Below, piece by piece: positions 25,319 through 32,892 of a stretch of 32,892 nucleotides of DNA. The notes beneath the pieces were generated by a model that saw only the letters and a program-made list of their open reading frames with translations, was not told the origin of the DNA and did not search any database. How positions within the stretch are numbered: the stretch's first letter is position 1; every line of letters begins with the position of its first letter. This stretch comes from CAZFIM01 sp964519615 (GTDB taxonomy: Bacteria; Chloroflexota; Dehalococcoidia; GIF9; UBA5629): positions 1-32,892 of the forward strand of contig CAZFIM010000029.1 of NCBI GenBank assembly GCA_964519615.1, read 5' to 3'. A program made the position numbers and the translations under genes.

Positions 25319-25993
25319 ATGAGTGAAGATATCATTACACTATTAAAAGAAAACGTTATACAGGGCAGAAAAACTCAAGACGATGAGGGCATTGATGACA
25401 GCCTTACGGGACAGCCGGGCGTGGTGGAACTGACGCAGACAGCACTGGACCAGAAAATACCCGCTGATAAAATAATCACCGAGGGGCTCACGGCAGGAAT
25501 GGAGATCGTGGGTGAAAAATTTTCTACCAAAGAATACTTTATTCCTGATATGCTTGCATCTGCAGAAGCAGTCGGTGCTGCCATGGATATACTTAAACCA
25601 CATCTGGAAGAGGCAAATGTTGAGACTAAAGGGAAATTCGCTATTGTCACTGTAAAAGGTGATATTCATGATATCGGTAAAAATATCGTGGCTATTCTGC
25701 TGAAAGGAGCAGGTTATCAGGTATACGATCTTGGCATAGATGTTCCTACTGAGAAGATAGTCGATTTCGTCAGAGAGGAAAAACCGGACTATCTGGGGCT
25801 CTCAGCATTGCTTACCACAACGATGACCGTTATGGGAGAGGTTATCGAAGCATTGAAAGCCAACGGGCTGAGGGAGAAGGTTAAAGTTCTCATCGGCGGC
25901 GCAGCGGTGTCTGAAGACTATGCGCGCCAGATCGGTGCTGATGCATATTGCATCGACGGCTTTGAAGCTATTAAAACGCTTGAGGCATTCTGA
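25319..25993 (+). CDS. Corrinoid-binding methyl-carrier protein (MttC/MtbC-like)
   Basis: A 224-aa carrier with a helical N-terminal cap (about residues 1-95) and a C-terminal Rossmann B12 domain. The cobalt-ligand motif D-x-H-x-x-G is DIHDIG, with His117 as the lower ligand. SALLTTT and IGGAAVS are the other corrinoid-binding loops. It would accept methyl groups from MttB enzymes and pass them to a second methyltransferase acting on a folate or CoM. No MtrH-like second methyltransferase is encoded in the window. TAAAGGAG precedes ATG 25319. The N-terminal cap is about 20 residues longer than usual by eye. Confidence 0.93.
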   Translation: MSEDIITLLKENVIQGRKTQDDEGIDDSLTGQPGVVELTQTALDQKIPADKIITEGLTAGMEIVGEKFSTKEYFIPDMLASAEAVGAAMDILKPHLEEANVETKGKFAIVTVKGDIHDIGKNIVAILLKGAGYQVYDLGIDVPTEKIVDFVREEKPDYLGLSALLTTTMTVMGEVIEALKANGLREKVKVLIGGAAVSEDYARQIGADAYCIDGFEAIKTLEAF

Positions 25994-26048
25994 CTCTAAC
26001 CGCTGTTTTACGGCATAGCAAGCAATTTTAATAGGAGGAGTTTTTCTT

Positions 26049-27530
26049 ATGGCAGGAATAGCCGGAACAATATCTGAAGATCAGAATACACTGAATGCTA
26101 TCCTAACAAATATCAAACATAGAGGGCCTGACGGCATCAAGAAAAAATCACACGAAGGCATCAACATTGCTTCTTGTGAACTTCTGATGAAAGGCGATCC
26201 AAAAGAAGGTGCTCACTTTGCAGAAGAGGGAGCTATAACAGTTGCGCTGGACGGACGCATCTACAATAAGGAAAAAACAGGTATGACAGATGCGCAGGCC
26301 GTTATCTCATTCTATAAAAAATACGGCACTCATTTTGCAAGCAAGCTTGATGGTGATTTTGCTTGTGCTATCTCTGATAACGGCTCTCTTATTCTTGCAC
26401 GCGACTGGGCAGGTATAAAACCGCTTTACTATGGTCATCATAATGATGTTCTGTGCTTTTCTTCTGAAGCAAAAGGACTGATCGGCCTATGTAATGATGC
26501 AAGGGAGTTCCCTCCGGGTTATGTATATTCAAAGGATCTCGGTTTCCAGAAATTTACCATTGAATCAGTTACTGTACCCGAATTTGAGAATTATGAACAG
26601 GGCAAGAAAGTTACAGCTCAACTACTTATGGAAGCAACTGAAAAACGTATTAAGGACAAATCTATTGAGGGCATTCTTCTCAGCGGTGGGCTTGACAGCA
26701 GTCTAATCTGCTATATGGCTTGCGAGATAAAACCGGATATCGAAGCCTTTACAGTAAGCATGGAAGGTGCGCAAGACCTCCCTCTTGCCAAAGATGTTAC
26801 CAAGTATCTTGGTATTAAACATCATATTTTGATGTTCGGCGAGGAAGAGATCAAGGAGATTCTACCGCAGGCAATATTCCATCAGGAAATGTATGAGGAA
26901 AGTTGCGTACACGGCGCAATTGCAAATTTCCTTGCGGGCAGGTTCGTAAAACCTTTTACGAACTGCGTTCTTACAGGTGAAGGTGCAGATGAACTATTCG
27001 GCGGATATGACGGTCAATATAAAAAAGGGCAGAATCAGGAAGAGGTAGCCAGTATTATTGATTTTCTGGTTAATGTTGCCCATAATACAGCGCTGCAGCG
27101 CCTTGACCGCCTCAATGCCGCCAACGGCATAGAATCCCGTACTCCGTTCCTGGACACCGCTGTTATCAAGTTCAGTCAGAAAATACCGATCCGTTATAAG
27201 GTACACGGAGAGGAGCAAACAGGCAAATGGATTGTGAGACAGGCATTTGAGGGATGCCTTCCCGATCATCTGATCTATCAAACAAAAAGGTTCTTTGCGC
27301 AAGGATCGGGCGTTGCATCAATAATGCGGAACGTAGCTGCGCAATATATAACAGAACAGGAATTAGCCGCTCATAATAGCAATATCTCAAATCCCTGGCT
27401 GTCTTCAGTCGAAGAGCTTTATTACTACAGAATGCTCAAGCAGACATTTCCTGACCCTGTTTTTGATAGGCTCGTGGGCAGATGGGACCCGTTAAGGCCG
27501 GACTTCTTCAGGCGGCAAGCGGGCGCTTAA
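26049..27530 (+). CDS. Asparagine synthetase-like protein with dead glutaminase domain
   Basis: The 493-aa protein has the AsnB plan: an Ntn glutaminase-like domain (about 1-170) and a C-terminal ATP-dependent synthetase domain with the PP-loop SGGLDSS (212-218) and GEGADELFGGY. In active AsnB residue 2 is the nucleophilic Cys; here the start is M-A-G-I-A-G, so the Cys is Ala. The glutamine-binding N-G-E-I-Y-N loop reads D-G-R-I-Y-N, and the R-L-S-I segment is missing. The start is firm: GGAGGAG lies eight bases upstream and no upstream in-frame Cys start exists. The synthetase probably uses free ammonia or an amine, forming an amide. Its place directly after the corrinoid gene (55-base gap) suggests a link with amine use. 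Confidence 0.88.
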   Translation: MAGIAGTISEDQNTLNAILTNIKHRGPDGIKKKSHEGINIASCELLMKGDPKEGAHFAEEGAITVALDGRIYNKEKTGMTDAQAVISFYKKYGTHFASKLDGDFACAISDNGSLILARDWAGIKPLYYGHHNDVLCFSSEAKGLIGLCNDAREFPPGYVYSKDLGFQKFTIESVTVPEFENYEQGKKVTAQLLMEATEKRIKDKSIEGILLSGGLDSSLICYMACEIKPDIEAFTVSMEGAQDLPLAKDVTKYLGIKHHILMFGEEEIKEILPQAIFHQEMYEESCVHGAIANFLAGRFVKPFTNCVLTGEGADELFGGYDGQYKKGQNQEEVASIIDFLVNVAHNTALQRLDRLNAANGIESRTPFLDTAVIKFSQKIPIRYKVHGEEQTGKWIVRQAFEGCLPDHLIYQTKRFFAQGSGVASIMRNVAAQYITEQELAAHNSNISNPWLSSVEELYYYRMLKQTFPDPVFDRLVGRWDPLRPDFFRRQAGA

Positions 27531-27571
27531 TACCGATAACATGCTATTAAGAATAGTGCAGCAGGTTTAAA

Positions 27572-28420
27572 ATGAAATGGACTATCATGGGCTCCGGCGG
27601 ATGTGCGGTAATCCCAAAACCGTTATGTCAATGCCGCATCTGCCGGGAAGCTCGTGATCGCGGCATCCCCTATTCCAGAAGCGGCCCATCGGTTTTCTTA
27701 CATGATATTAATCTCTTACTGGACACACCTGCAGAAATAGCCGTTCAGATCAACCGCTCAGCAATAAACACGATAGATTATCTTGTTTTTACCCACCTTG
27801 ATCCGGATCACATTGAAGGTTTGCGCGTCATAGAACAGATTGTCCTTGATTACCGCTCCTGGACAGCATACCCGGATAAAGTCATACACTTGTTATTACC
27901 TGAAAAATTGGTAAAACCTTTAAAATCGATTAATTCGCAATATGGCTCCATTATTGATTTTTTTATAAATAGCGGTTTTATTACACTGTCCACCTTTGCA
28001 ACCACCTTGCGCATCGGATCAATCGATATATGCTCAATCCCTGTTAAAAGAAGCGGACAACCAAGTTTTATATATGTGTTCAAGCAGGGAAACTGCAAAG
28101 TTGTATACGCTCCCTGTGATATCAAACCTTTTCCTGAACATAGAACAGAGATAAAAGAACCTGATTTATTGATAATCCAACCGGGAATATTTGAAGATAA
28201 TCTTAAACATGATTTCCACTATCCACCGGAACATGTTTCACGCACAACTCTTTATACTTTTTCGCAAACCATAGATCTGGCAAGGAGAATCAAAGCCGCC
28301 AAAACGCTTTTTATTCAACTTGAGGAATACTGGCACCGTTCTTATGATGATTATCTTGCTTTGGAAGCCCGCTATCAGAATGTCTTGTTTGCTTACGATG
28401 GAATTGAAATTACTATATAA
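27572..28420 (+). CDS. PhnP-like metallo-beta-lactamase fold protein, altered motif
   Basis: A 282-aa MBL-fold protein. Its opening (MGSGGCAVIPKPLCQCRICR) carries C-x-C-x-x-C at Cys19, Cys21 and Cys24, the zinc knuckle seen in PhnP-type phosphodiesterases. The family metal motif H-x-H-x-D-H reads H-L-D-P-D-H (75-80), so the second His is Asp. Later, DLLIIQPG and FIQLEEYWH could provide further ligands. PhnP hydrolyses cyclic phosphodiesters. I cannot say which substrate this protein uses, or whether the altered motif keeps two metals. It follows the AsnB-like gene by 41 bases on the same strand. Confidence 0.82.
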   Translation: MKWTIMGSGGCAVIPKPLCQCRICREARDRGIPYSRSGPSVFLHDINLLLDTPAEIAVQINRSAINTIDYLVFTHLDPDHIEGLRVIEQIVLDYRSWTAYPDKVIHLLLPEKLVKPLKSINSQYGSIIDFFINSGFITLSTFATTLRIGSIDICSIPVKRSGQPSFIYVFKQGNCKVVYAPCDIKPFPEHRTEIKEPDLLIIQPGIFEDNLKHDFHYPPEHVSRTTLYTFSQTIDLARRIKAAKTLFIQLEEYWHRSYDDYLALEARYQNVLFAYDGIEITI

Positions 28421-28453
28421 CGAGCGGCAAACAGCTTTCATTAAACCGGATGG

Positions 28454-28552
28454 TTAACGATCTTTAAAAAGTCTCTTATATATCCATATTCCCAATAGTA
28501 TTATAAAAAAGAAAAGAAATATGAAAATGATTGCGTGAAGCGTGTCCAACAT
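28454..28552 (-). CDS. Candidate 32-aa single-helix membrane peptide
   Basis: An unbroken frame from ATG 28552 encodes a short N-terminus (MLDTLHA), about 18 hydrophobic residues (IIFIFLFFFIILLGIWI), and a basic tail YKRLFKDR. This is the plan of a bitopic small membrane protein with its C-terminus inside. It lies 32 bases after the stop of the upstream lipoprotein gene on the same strand. The ribosome site is weak (GAG about 9 bases upstream). Shortness makes chance possible; the clean helix plus basic tail is the argument for it. Confidence 0.4.
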   Translation of the reverse strand: MLDTLHAIIFIFLFFFIILLGIWIYKRLFKDR

Positions 28553-28584
28553 TTGTTTCTACTCAAATAACTTCTATATCTTAT

Positions 28585-29556
28585 TTATTTGTGTACACTC
28601 ATAATCAATGTTTCAGCGTATGATTCTTGCCCTGATGTAGACGCAAATAAATAATTGTTCTCTACACGGACAAACATTTGCACCTCATCTCCACTAAAGC
28701 CGATATCCTGTCCTCTATAAAGAGTCACATCACCCACCATGTTTTTTTCAAAACCATTTTGAGTCAAATAGTTGGAAACCAATGGTTCCAGCACAAATCC
28801 CGGCAGGTCTGACTTCACCAGCACCAATATGCCTGCATCGAGTTCAGCGATTTTTCCGGATTGGATCAACTCAGAAGTTTTGGCAATATTAATTCTATTG
28901 GGGGTATACAAGCCGGCAACCGCCAGTTTTACTCCAACACTATTTAATAACTGTGTTATCCGGGTAATATTAACTTCATCAGTGCTTTGAAGCAAAAAAT
29001 CAAGCAGCACCGGGTCATTATAAGCTACGGCAATAGTTACGAGCTTTGTCCTGTCAGTATTTGGCATTACCTTAACCACGTCCAGTACATCCGTGTCATC
29101 ATAATAAGTGAAACGATTATTATCGATTGCCTGCCGCAATGCCTCAGCTGCTGCTCCACTGCCGTGAACTAAATATATCTTTTTCCCACGCAGCAATTTC
29201 CACGTTTCAGCATCTGAAGGGATATCATCGTATACTTTTTGAGCTTCACTGGATGTTACCATCGTAGCCGCCACAGAAACAGCTTCCTGATCCGGATCTG
29301 CACTGCCCCATATTGACATAGATTCAACATCCAGGTCGTAATCAAGCCCTAAAAGTCCTGCCTGAACTGTAGTAGGTCTATCCTGTTTAGCAAATAGATA
29401 GAAATTTAACTCGGTATCCGGTACCAGCAGCGCGGAAGCCAGATCACTGAAAGCAGCTGCAGAATACTCTGTTTTATCGGTTTGACATCCTCCGGCCATT
29501 AAACCTGCAATGCCCAGAAAAAACAAAAAACTAACAACTGACTTTTTTATATACAC
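28585..29556 (-). CDS. Lipoprotein of unknown function
   Basis: This 323-aa protein has a basic N-terminus (MYIKKS), a hydrophobic stretch and the lipobox MAGGC with the lipidated Cys at residue 24. The mature region looks like a two-lobed alpha/beta protein without known motifs: LNFYLFAKQDRPTTVQAG, KIYLVHGSGAAAEALRQAI and LDAGILVLVKSDLPG are the more regular parts. GTG 29556 is the start; GGAGA is seven bases upstream. It faces away from the methyltransferase cluster. Not recognised. Confidence 0.75.
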   Translation of the reverse strand: MYIKKSVVSFLFFLGIAGLMAGGCQTDKTEYSAAAFSDLASALLVPDTELNFYLFAKQDRPTTVQAGLLGLDYDLDVESMSIWGSADPDQEAVSVAATMVTSSEAQKVYDDIPSDAETWKLLRGKKIYLVHGSGAAAEALRQAIDNNRFTYYDDTDVLDVVKVMPNTDRTKLVTIAVAYNDPVLLDFLLQSTDEVNITRITQLLNSVGVKLAVAGLYTPNRINIAKTSELIQSGKIAELDAGILVLVKSDLPGFVLEPLVSNYLTQNGFEKNMVGDVTLYRGQDIGFSGDEVQMFVRVENNYLFASTSGQESYAETLIMSVHK

Positions 29557-29734
29557 TCATTTATCTCCATTTAGCCCGATGAACCGATATGCTTTAAAAA
29601 TAGAGGCTTACCATATTACACGCTACTATAATAACAAAAACATAAAAAATCAATCTTGGCCACTTATATCAAACAATATCAATTCTACTATTTTATCTCC
29701 ATAGGCACAAAAATAATTCTTCGATTCTCTATAT

Positions 29735-29763
29735 TTGACTTATAGGTTATTTATAAGTATTAT
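29735..29763 (+). promoter_or_regulatory. Promoter of the PrsW-like gene
   Basis: TTGACT (29735-29740), a 17-base spacer and TATTAT (29758-29763), giving a leader of about 33 bases before TTG 29803. Confidence 0.6.
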
Positions 29764-29802
29764 GCATTTTCTGTATATATACCGCATCAATAGGGAGAGC
29801 TG

Positions 29803-30555
29803 TTGGCTATGGAAAGCTATTTCGATTATTTCACCCACCCCAGTATAGCCGGGATTGCGCTTGCCTTTTTATTTACGGCAATCTGGTTGGCATTCTATAG
29901 ACCTCCGTTTCTTAAACAGCCTTGGCTCTGGGCTGTGCTGCTTTTCTCGGCCTTTTTCGCCGCCGCATGCATAGTATATATTCAGACCCCTTTACAAAAA
30001 ATAATCACAGAGCAATTCGCTAATCTATGGCCGCGACAACTGGTTCAGCAATGGCTGGCAGTCATCCGCATACCTGAAATGTTAATCAGTGGGCTGGTGC
30101 AAGAAGGAGCAAAGCTCGTTGCGGTTGTTTTCTTCTGGTGGCGGCTCGGTAAACGGATGGATCCCAAATTCGGCATTATTCTGGGTGCAGTTGCCGGTGC
30201 CGGGCTCGGGCTTCTGGAAGCACAAAGTATACACAACCAGGTATTCTATATTCTTTTAAAGTCCACAAATGAAGTAGGTTTAATCTCTATTCTTTTGCCC
30301 TTCATTGAGCGGTTCTTTGTCATAGCTGCGCAGATCGCTATCACAGCTCTTGCCGGATACGGATTGTCCGTTGGACGCGGCTGGCAATACTTCCTTTTAG
30401 CCGCTCTCCTTCATGCTATACTCAATATCAGCACTCTTTTTGCTGCACAAAGCCTTTTAGGAGTTGAACTCTTTATCGCGGTGTGGTCTCTCCTCATTAC
30501 AGGATATATACTTAGACTGCGCTGGAAAAAAGATGATACGGCAACAAAAGAGTAA
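29803..30555 (+). CDS. PrsW-like intramembrane protease candidate
   Basis: A 250-aa membrane protein with about eight helices. Putative metal and catalytic positions lie in or near helices in an order reminiscent of the PrsW/YhfC/CAAX protease clan. They are E101-G-A-K104 (an E-x-x-K motif), Glu139 in GAGLGLLEAQ, Glu169-Arg170, and H204-x-x-x-N208 in LLHAILNIS. These enzymes cut anti-sigma factors or other membrane peptides. The assignment rests on motif order only, without a computed match. TTG 29803 follows GGGAG by five bases; ATG 29809 is the alternative. Confidence 0.55.
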   Translation: MAMESYFDYFTHPSIAGIALAFLFTAIWLAFYRPPFLKQPWLWAVLLFSAFFAAACIVYIQTPLQKIITEQFANLWPRQLVQQWLAVIRIPEMLISGLVQEGAKLVAVVFFWWRLGKRMDPKFGIILGAVAGAGLGLLEAQSIHNQVFYILLKSTNEVGLISILLPFIERFFVIAAQIAITALAGYGLSVGRGWQYFLLAALLHAILNISTLFAAQSLLGVELFIAVWSLLITGYILRLRWKKDDTATKE

Positions 30556-30652
30556 ACACGCATTGTAAACTGTTTGAACTTTTTTATTTGCGGGCAGCAT
30601 CAGAAAAGTATTTGTAAGATTTAAGTATTTGTGTTTTGAATAAAGAATACAT

Positions 30653-31354
30653 ATGACAAAACTTACAAGCACCATTGAGGCATATTTGCATCAGGTCCCG
30701 CAGGTGCAAAAGCTCTGCAGCCGATGCCTTACCACAAGCAGATGGCAGGGCAATGTCACTGCCATGGTTGTTGACGCTTCTTTTACATCGATAGGCCTCA
30801 ATTATTTCCTGACAGTGGTGCCTGCCGTGAAACATTTCTATCAAAAATTCATCGAAACAGGGAGTATCCCTTGTTTAGAAGCTTTGAGAGACGCGCAATT
30901 GGCTGAATTACAAACGATGTGGAAAAACAGGCGGTCATGGCATGTGGCGCAACGTATAGCGACCTATTTATCTGAAATAAAACAAAACAGGCATCTGGAT
31001 GATAAGAACGCCTTTCGTTTATGGGCGGCGGATGCATCATTATCACGATGGCAAAAAGATCCTGTAGGTATGATAAACGGGGTGGGCATAAACACCTTTC
31101 AATATCTGCGTATGATGGGTGGTATAGATACGGTCATGCCGGATAAAATTGTAAAAAAGATAATGAAAGAAATACATGCCCGCTCAGGGATCGACTTGCC
31201 CGATAACAATATGGAGTTTGTCATATATATGGAAAATCTTGCACGGGAAACAGGCCGTCCGGCCATAGAACTCTGCTGGATGACATGGCTAATTCAATCG
31301 GAAGCTTCCCTGATGAATAAGGAAAAATACGCTTCTTTACTGGATAATATATAG
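30653..31354 (+). CDS. HhH-GPD-like protein, possible DNA-glycosylase relative
   Basis: The 233-aa, mainly helical protein contains INGVGINTFQYLRMMGGIDT followed by VMPDKIVKKIM (about 141-171). This is reminiscent of the helix-hairpin-helix, Gly-rich turn and downstream Asp of base-excision glycosylases (G-x-G-x-x-T ... D). D164 sits where the catalytic Asp would be. The rest shows no iron-sulfur Cys loop, and the N-terminal part is unlike MutY or Nth. I propose a distant member of the fold, with a non-repair role possible. It stands alone 98 bases after the previous gene. Confidence 0.5.
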   Translation: MTKLTSTIEAYLHQVPQVQKLCSRCLTTSRWQGNVTAMVVDASFTSIGLNYFLTVVPAVKHFYQKFIETGSIPCLEALRDAQLAELQTMWKNRRSWHVAQRIATYLSEIKQNRHLDDKNAFRLWAADASLSRWQKDPVGMINGVGINTFQYLRMMGGIDTVMPDKIVKKIMKEIHARSGIDLPDNNMEFVIYMENLARETGRPAIELCWMTWLIQSEASLMNKEKYASLLDNI

Positions 31355-31566
31355 TAATCATGCCAGAAGTAAACAATTCCCGAAAGACGCCATAATTTTA
31401 GCAGGTTTATAAACACGTTTTAGTGTTAATGCGCCTGATATAATGGTCATGCTCCACCGCGGCCTGTCTACAATAAAAAATATACACATATATCTGTAAG
31501 TAGCATGGGATGGTTAACAAATAATTATTCTTCCCGTCATGGAGGCAATATCCTCTATACAGCAGG

Positions 31567-32310
31567 TTACCATATCGGTGTTACCGGTTTGGGGGGTAAA
31601 AGAATATAGGAATTTGCTTTCGGTACCATAAACACCGTATCAGGACAGCAGATCGATTTCTCATCTACAATCTCCAGCATATTTAAAAGTGGAAACGATA
31701 CGTCATTCAACTGTACGGCAAGCGGTTCAACTTCAGTATTATAGATGCTGAACCTTCTCACATTTTCCTGTTGCCCATAAAATCCCCAGATAGGTCGAAT
31801 CAAGTAATCATAAGCTTGTTTTGGGTCTCTGAAAGGTTGGATAGCATTTATTTCGTTGCCTGTACAGCGTACATCTACGGAAAAGTCACCACACCAGATG
31901 CCTGTTGAACGTAGATGACTCAGTTGATTGAAGTCCTCCCGCAATGATTCATAGTCGATATTAATATACTGCCACGCAAGATGAAATATATGGCCCAGAT
32001 AAAGAATAATCCGGGAACTGATTCCGCTTGATATGAAATAGACCCCGTTAGTACCTGAATCAGGATCCCTGACGTAGGTATGGACACATATCTGGTTACA
32101 GGAAAAACGGGGAAAGAGCAAATAAGGCAATCCCATTTTTATACTGCGTAACAATACCAGCGAAACAAATACTTTATCTCCACCTATTACATTCAAGGGT
32201 AAAATTTTCGGGACCAGTTGTCTTACCCGTGAAACAGGCACAAGATAGGACAAGTACAGTACGTTCTGCAGTTCCATCTGAACCCGAAAGGAAAACTTGG
32301 AAGGTTTCAT
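31567..32310 (-). CDS. DUF2071 (YqjF-like) protein
   Basis: A 247-aa protein in the DUF2071 family: LVPVSRVRQLVPKILPLNVI near the start, a middle R-D-P-D-S-G-T-N-G-V-Y-F strand, and a C-terminal half rich in beta strands. No biochemical role is known to me. The frame extends upstream to ATG 32409, which has a GGATAGAG ribosome site, whereas ATG 32310 has none. The extra 33 residues (Cys/Tyr-rich) do not look like the family, so I used 32310 with doubt. Confidence 0.65.
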   Translation of the reverse strand: MKPSKFSFRVQMELQNVLYLSYLVPVSRVRQLVPKILPLNVIGGDKVFVSLVLLRSIKMGLPYLLFPRFSCNQICVHTYVRDPDSGTNGVYFISSGISSRIILYLGHIFHLAWQYINIDYESLREDFNQLSHLRSTGIWCGDFSVDVRCTGNEINAIQPFRDPKQAYDYLIRPIWGFYGQQENVRRFSIYNTEVEPLAVQLNDVSFPLLNMLEIVDEKSICCPDTVFMVPKANSYILLPPKPVTPIW

Positions 32311-32572
32311 TATTAACTTATAACCAGCAATGCAATGGCAGTAGTGTACATTATATGTTTCGTTACAGCAATAGCTGAACACGACTGTGATAATCCGGAG
32401 TTTTGGCATTCTCTATCCATTTCATATGCTAAAATACTCCATAAATTATTTATTAATGCAACGGATGCATGTATAATCATAGCCAGTAAAGTTGCCGGAG
32501 GCATATAGGCACCTGAGCCGCTGTCGACCTGCTAATAGAGCTAATGTAACCTTTATCAAGAAATGGCTATCA

Positions 32573-32597
32573 TCACGCAGAGGGTGACGCTGCGTGA
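32573..32597. repeat. Hairpin ahead of the channel gene
   Basis: Perfect 8-base arms TCACGCAG (32573-32580) and CTGCGTGA (32590-32597) with a 9-base loop. It lies between the divergent DUF2071 and channel genes and could be a leader structure or operator. Confidence 0.45.
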
Positions 32598-32652
32598 ATT
32601 TATACCTGCACGCAGGCAGTAACAAAAATATAGTGTAACGAGAACTCCCGTA

Positions 32653-32892
32653 ATGTATAAAAAATTTTTCTGGTCCGGAGTCATACTTGTTGCTGTACTC
32701 ATAATAGGGACAGTCGGTTACTGGTTCATCGGACATAGAGAGTATTCATTTATTGATACGCTCTATATGACTGTAATTACTATCAGCACCATCGGATACG
32801 GCGAAACTATTGATCTAACCGGAAATGCCTGGGGAAGAGTTTTTACTATATGTATTGCTATTTCCGGCATCGGAGTACTTGCCTATACCATT
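32653..32892 (+). CDS. K+ channel, 5' part (cut by window end)
   Basis: The 80 codons present encode an N-terminal helix (FWSGVILVAVLIIGTVGYW), a pore helix and the selectivity filter TISTIGYGE, then the start of the second membrane helix (TICIAISGIGVLAYT). This is the two-helix pore of Ion_trans_2 channels. In bacteria such pores are often followed by a TrkA-N/RCK domain, which would lie outside the window. Confidence 0.88.
   Translation, partial: MYKKFFWSGVILVAVLIIGTVGYWFIGHREYSFIDTLYMTVITISTIGYGETIDLTGNAWGRVFTICIAISGIGVLAYTI

Overview
The window looks like a chromosomal segment from an anaerobic, moderate-GC bacterium. The pyrrolysine-free MttB/corrinoid cluster, the stand-alone molybdenum hydroxylase subunit, the dodecins, and the mix of lipoproteins and FHA protein would fit an uncultured Chloroflexota (Dehalococcoidia-like) lineage. 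That placement is an inference from gene content, because no rRNA or other decisive marker is present. I see no tRNA, rRNA, CRISPR array, transposase or phage gene.

Region 1 (1-1900) is a small accessory zone. It holds the 3' end of an MNT nucleotidyltransferase, a HEPN partner gene broken by a frameshift, and a MazF/PemK toxin with a ribbon-helix-helix antitoxin. The toxin-antitoxin pair has a near-consensus promoter and is bracketed by two copies of a palindromic repeat. Region 2 (1879-8058) holds a nitroreductase, a DASS-type anion transporter, an MFS transporter and a 788-aa molybdopterin-binding hydroxylase subunit without its usual FeS and FAD partners. Region 3 (8059-9914) holds a long gene-free stretch with a strong hairpin, a protein with two similar zinc-ribbon-like halves, and two dodecin paralogues with separate promoters.

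Region 4 (10065-14937) is an envelope neighbourhood. It contains a lipoprotein, an Lgt-family membrane enzyme with a CCYG active-site variant, two paralogous tiny exported proteins whose mature ends would both start near Cys and finish in Gly-rich Cys tails, an FHA transmembrane protein, and a lipoprotein that shares the FHA protein's outer domain. A CoA-binding protein follows. Region 5 (15456-20794) has a DUF1805 protein, plsX, a DegV fatty-acid-binding protein, a Na+/H+ antiporter-like protein lacking the usual aspartate, and an MscS channel.

Region 6 (21344-28420) is the most interesting part. It is a same-strand set of a MetH-activation-domain protein, two divergent non-pyrrolysine MttB methyltransferases, a corrinoid protein, an asparagine-synthetase-like protein whose glutaminase nucleophile is Ala, and a PhnP-like metallo-beta-lactamase protein with an altered metal motif. 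I infer a corrinoid-dependent methyl-transfer system on a quaternary or tertiary amine, possibly coupled to an amide-forming step that uses free ammonia or an amine. Region 7 (28454-32892) holds a lipoprotein, a 32-codon membrane peptide, a PrsW-like membrane protease candidate, an HhH-GPD-like protein, a DUF2071 protein and the start of a K+ channel.
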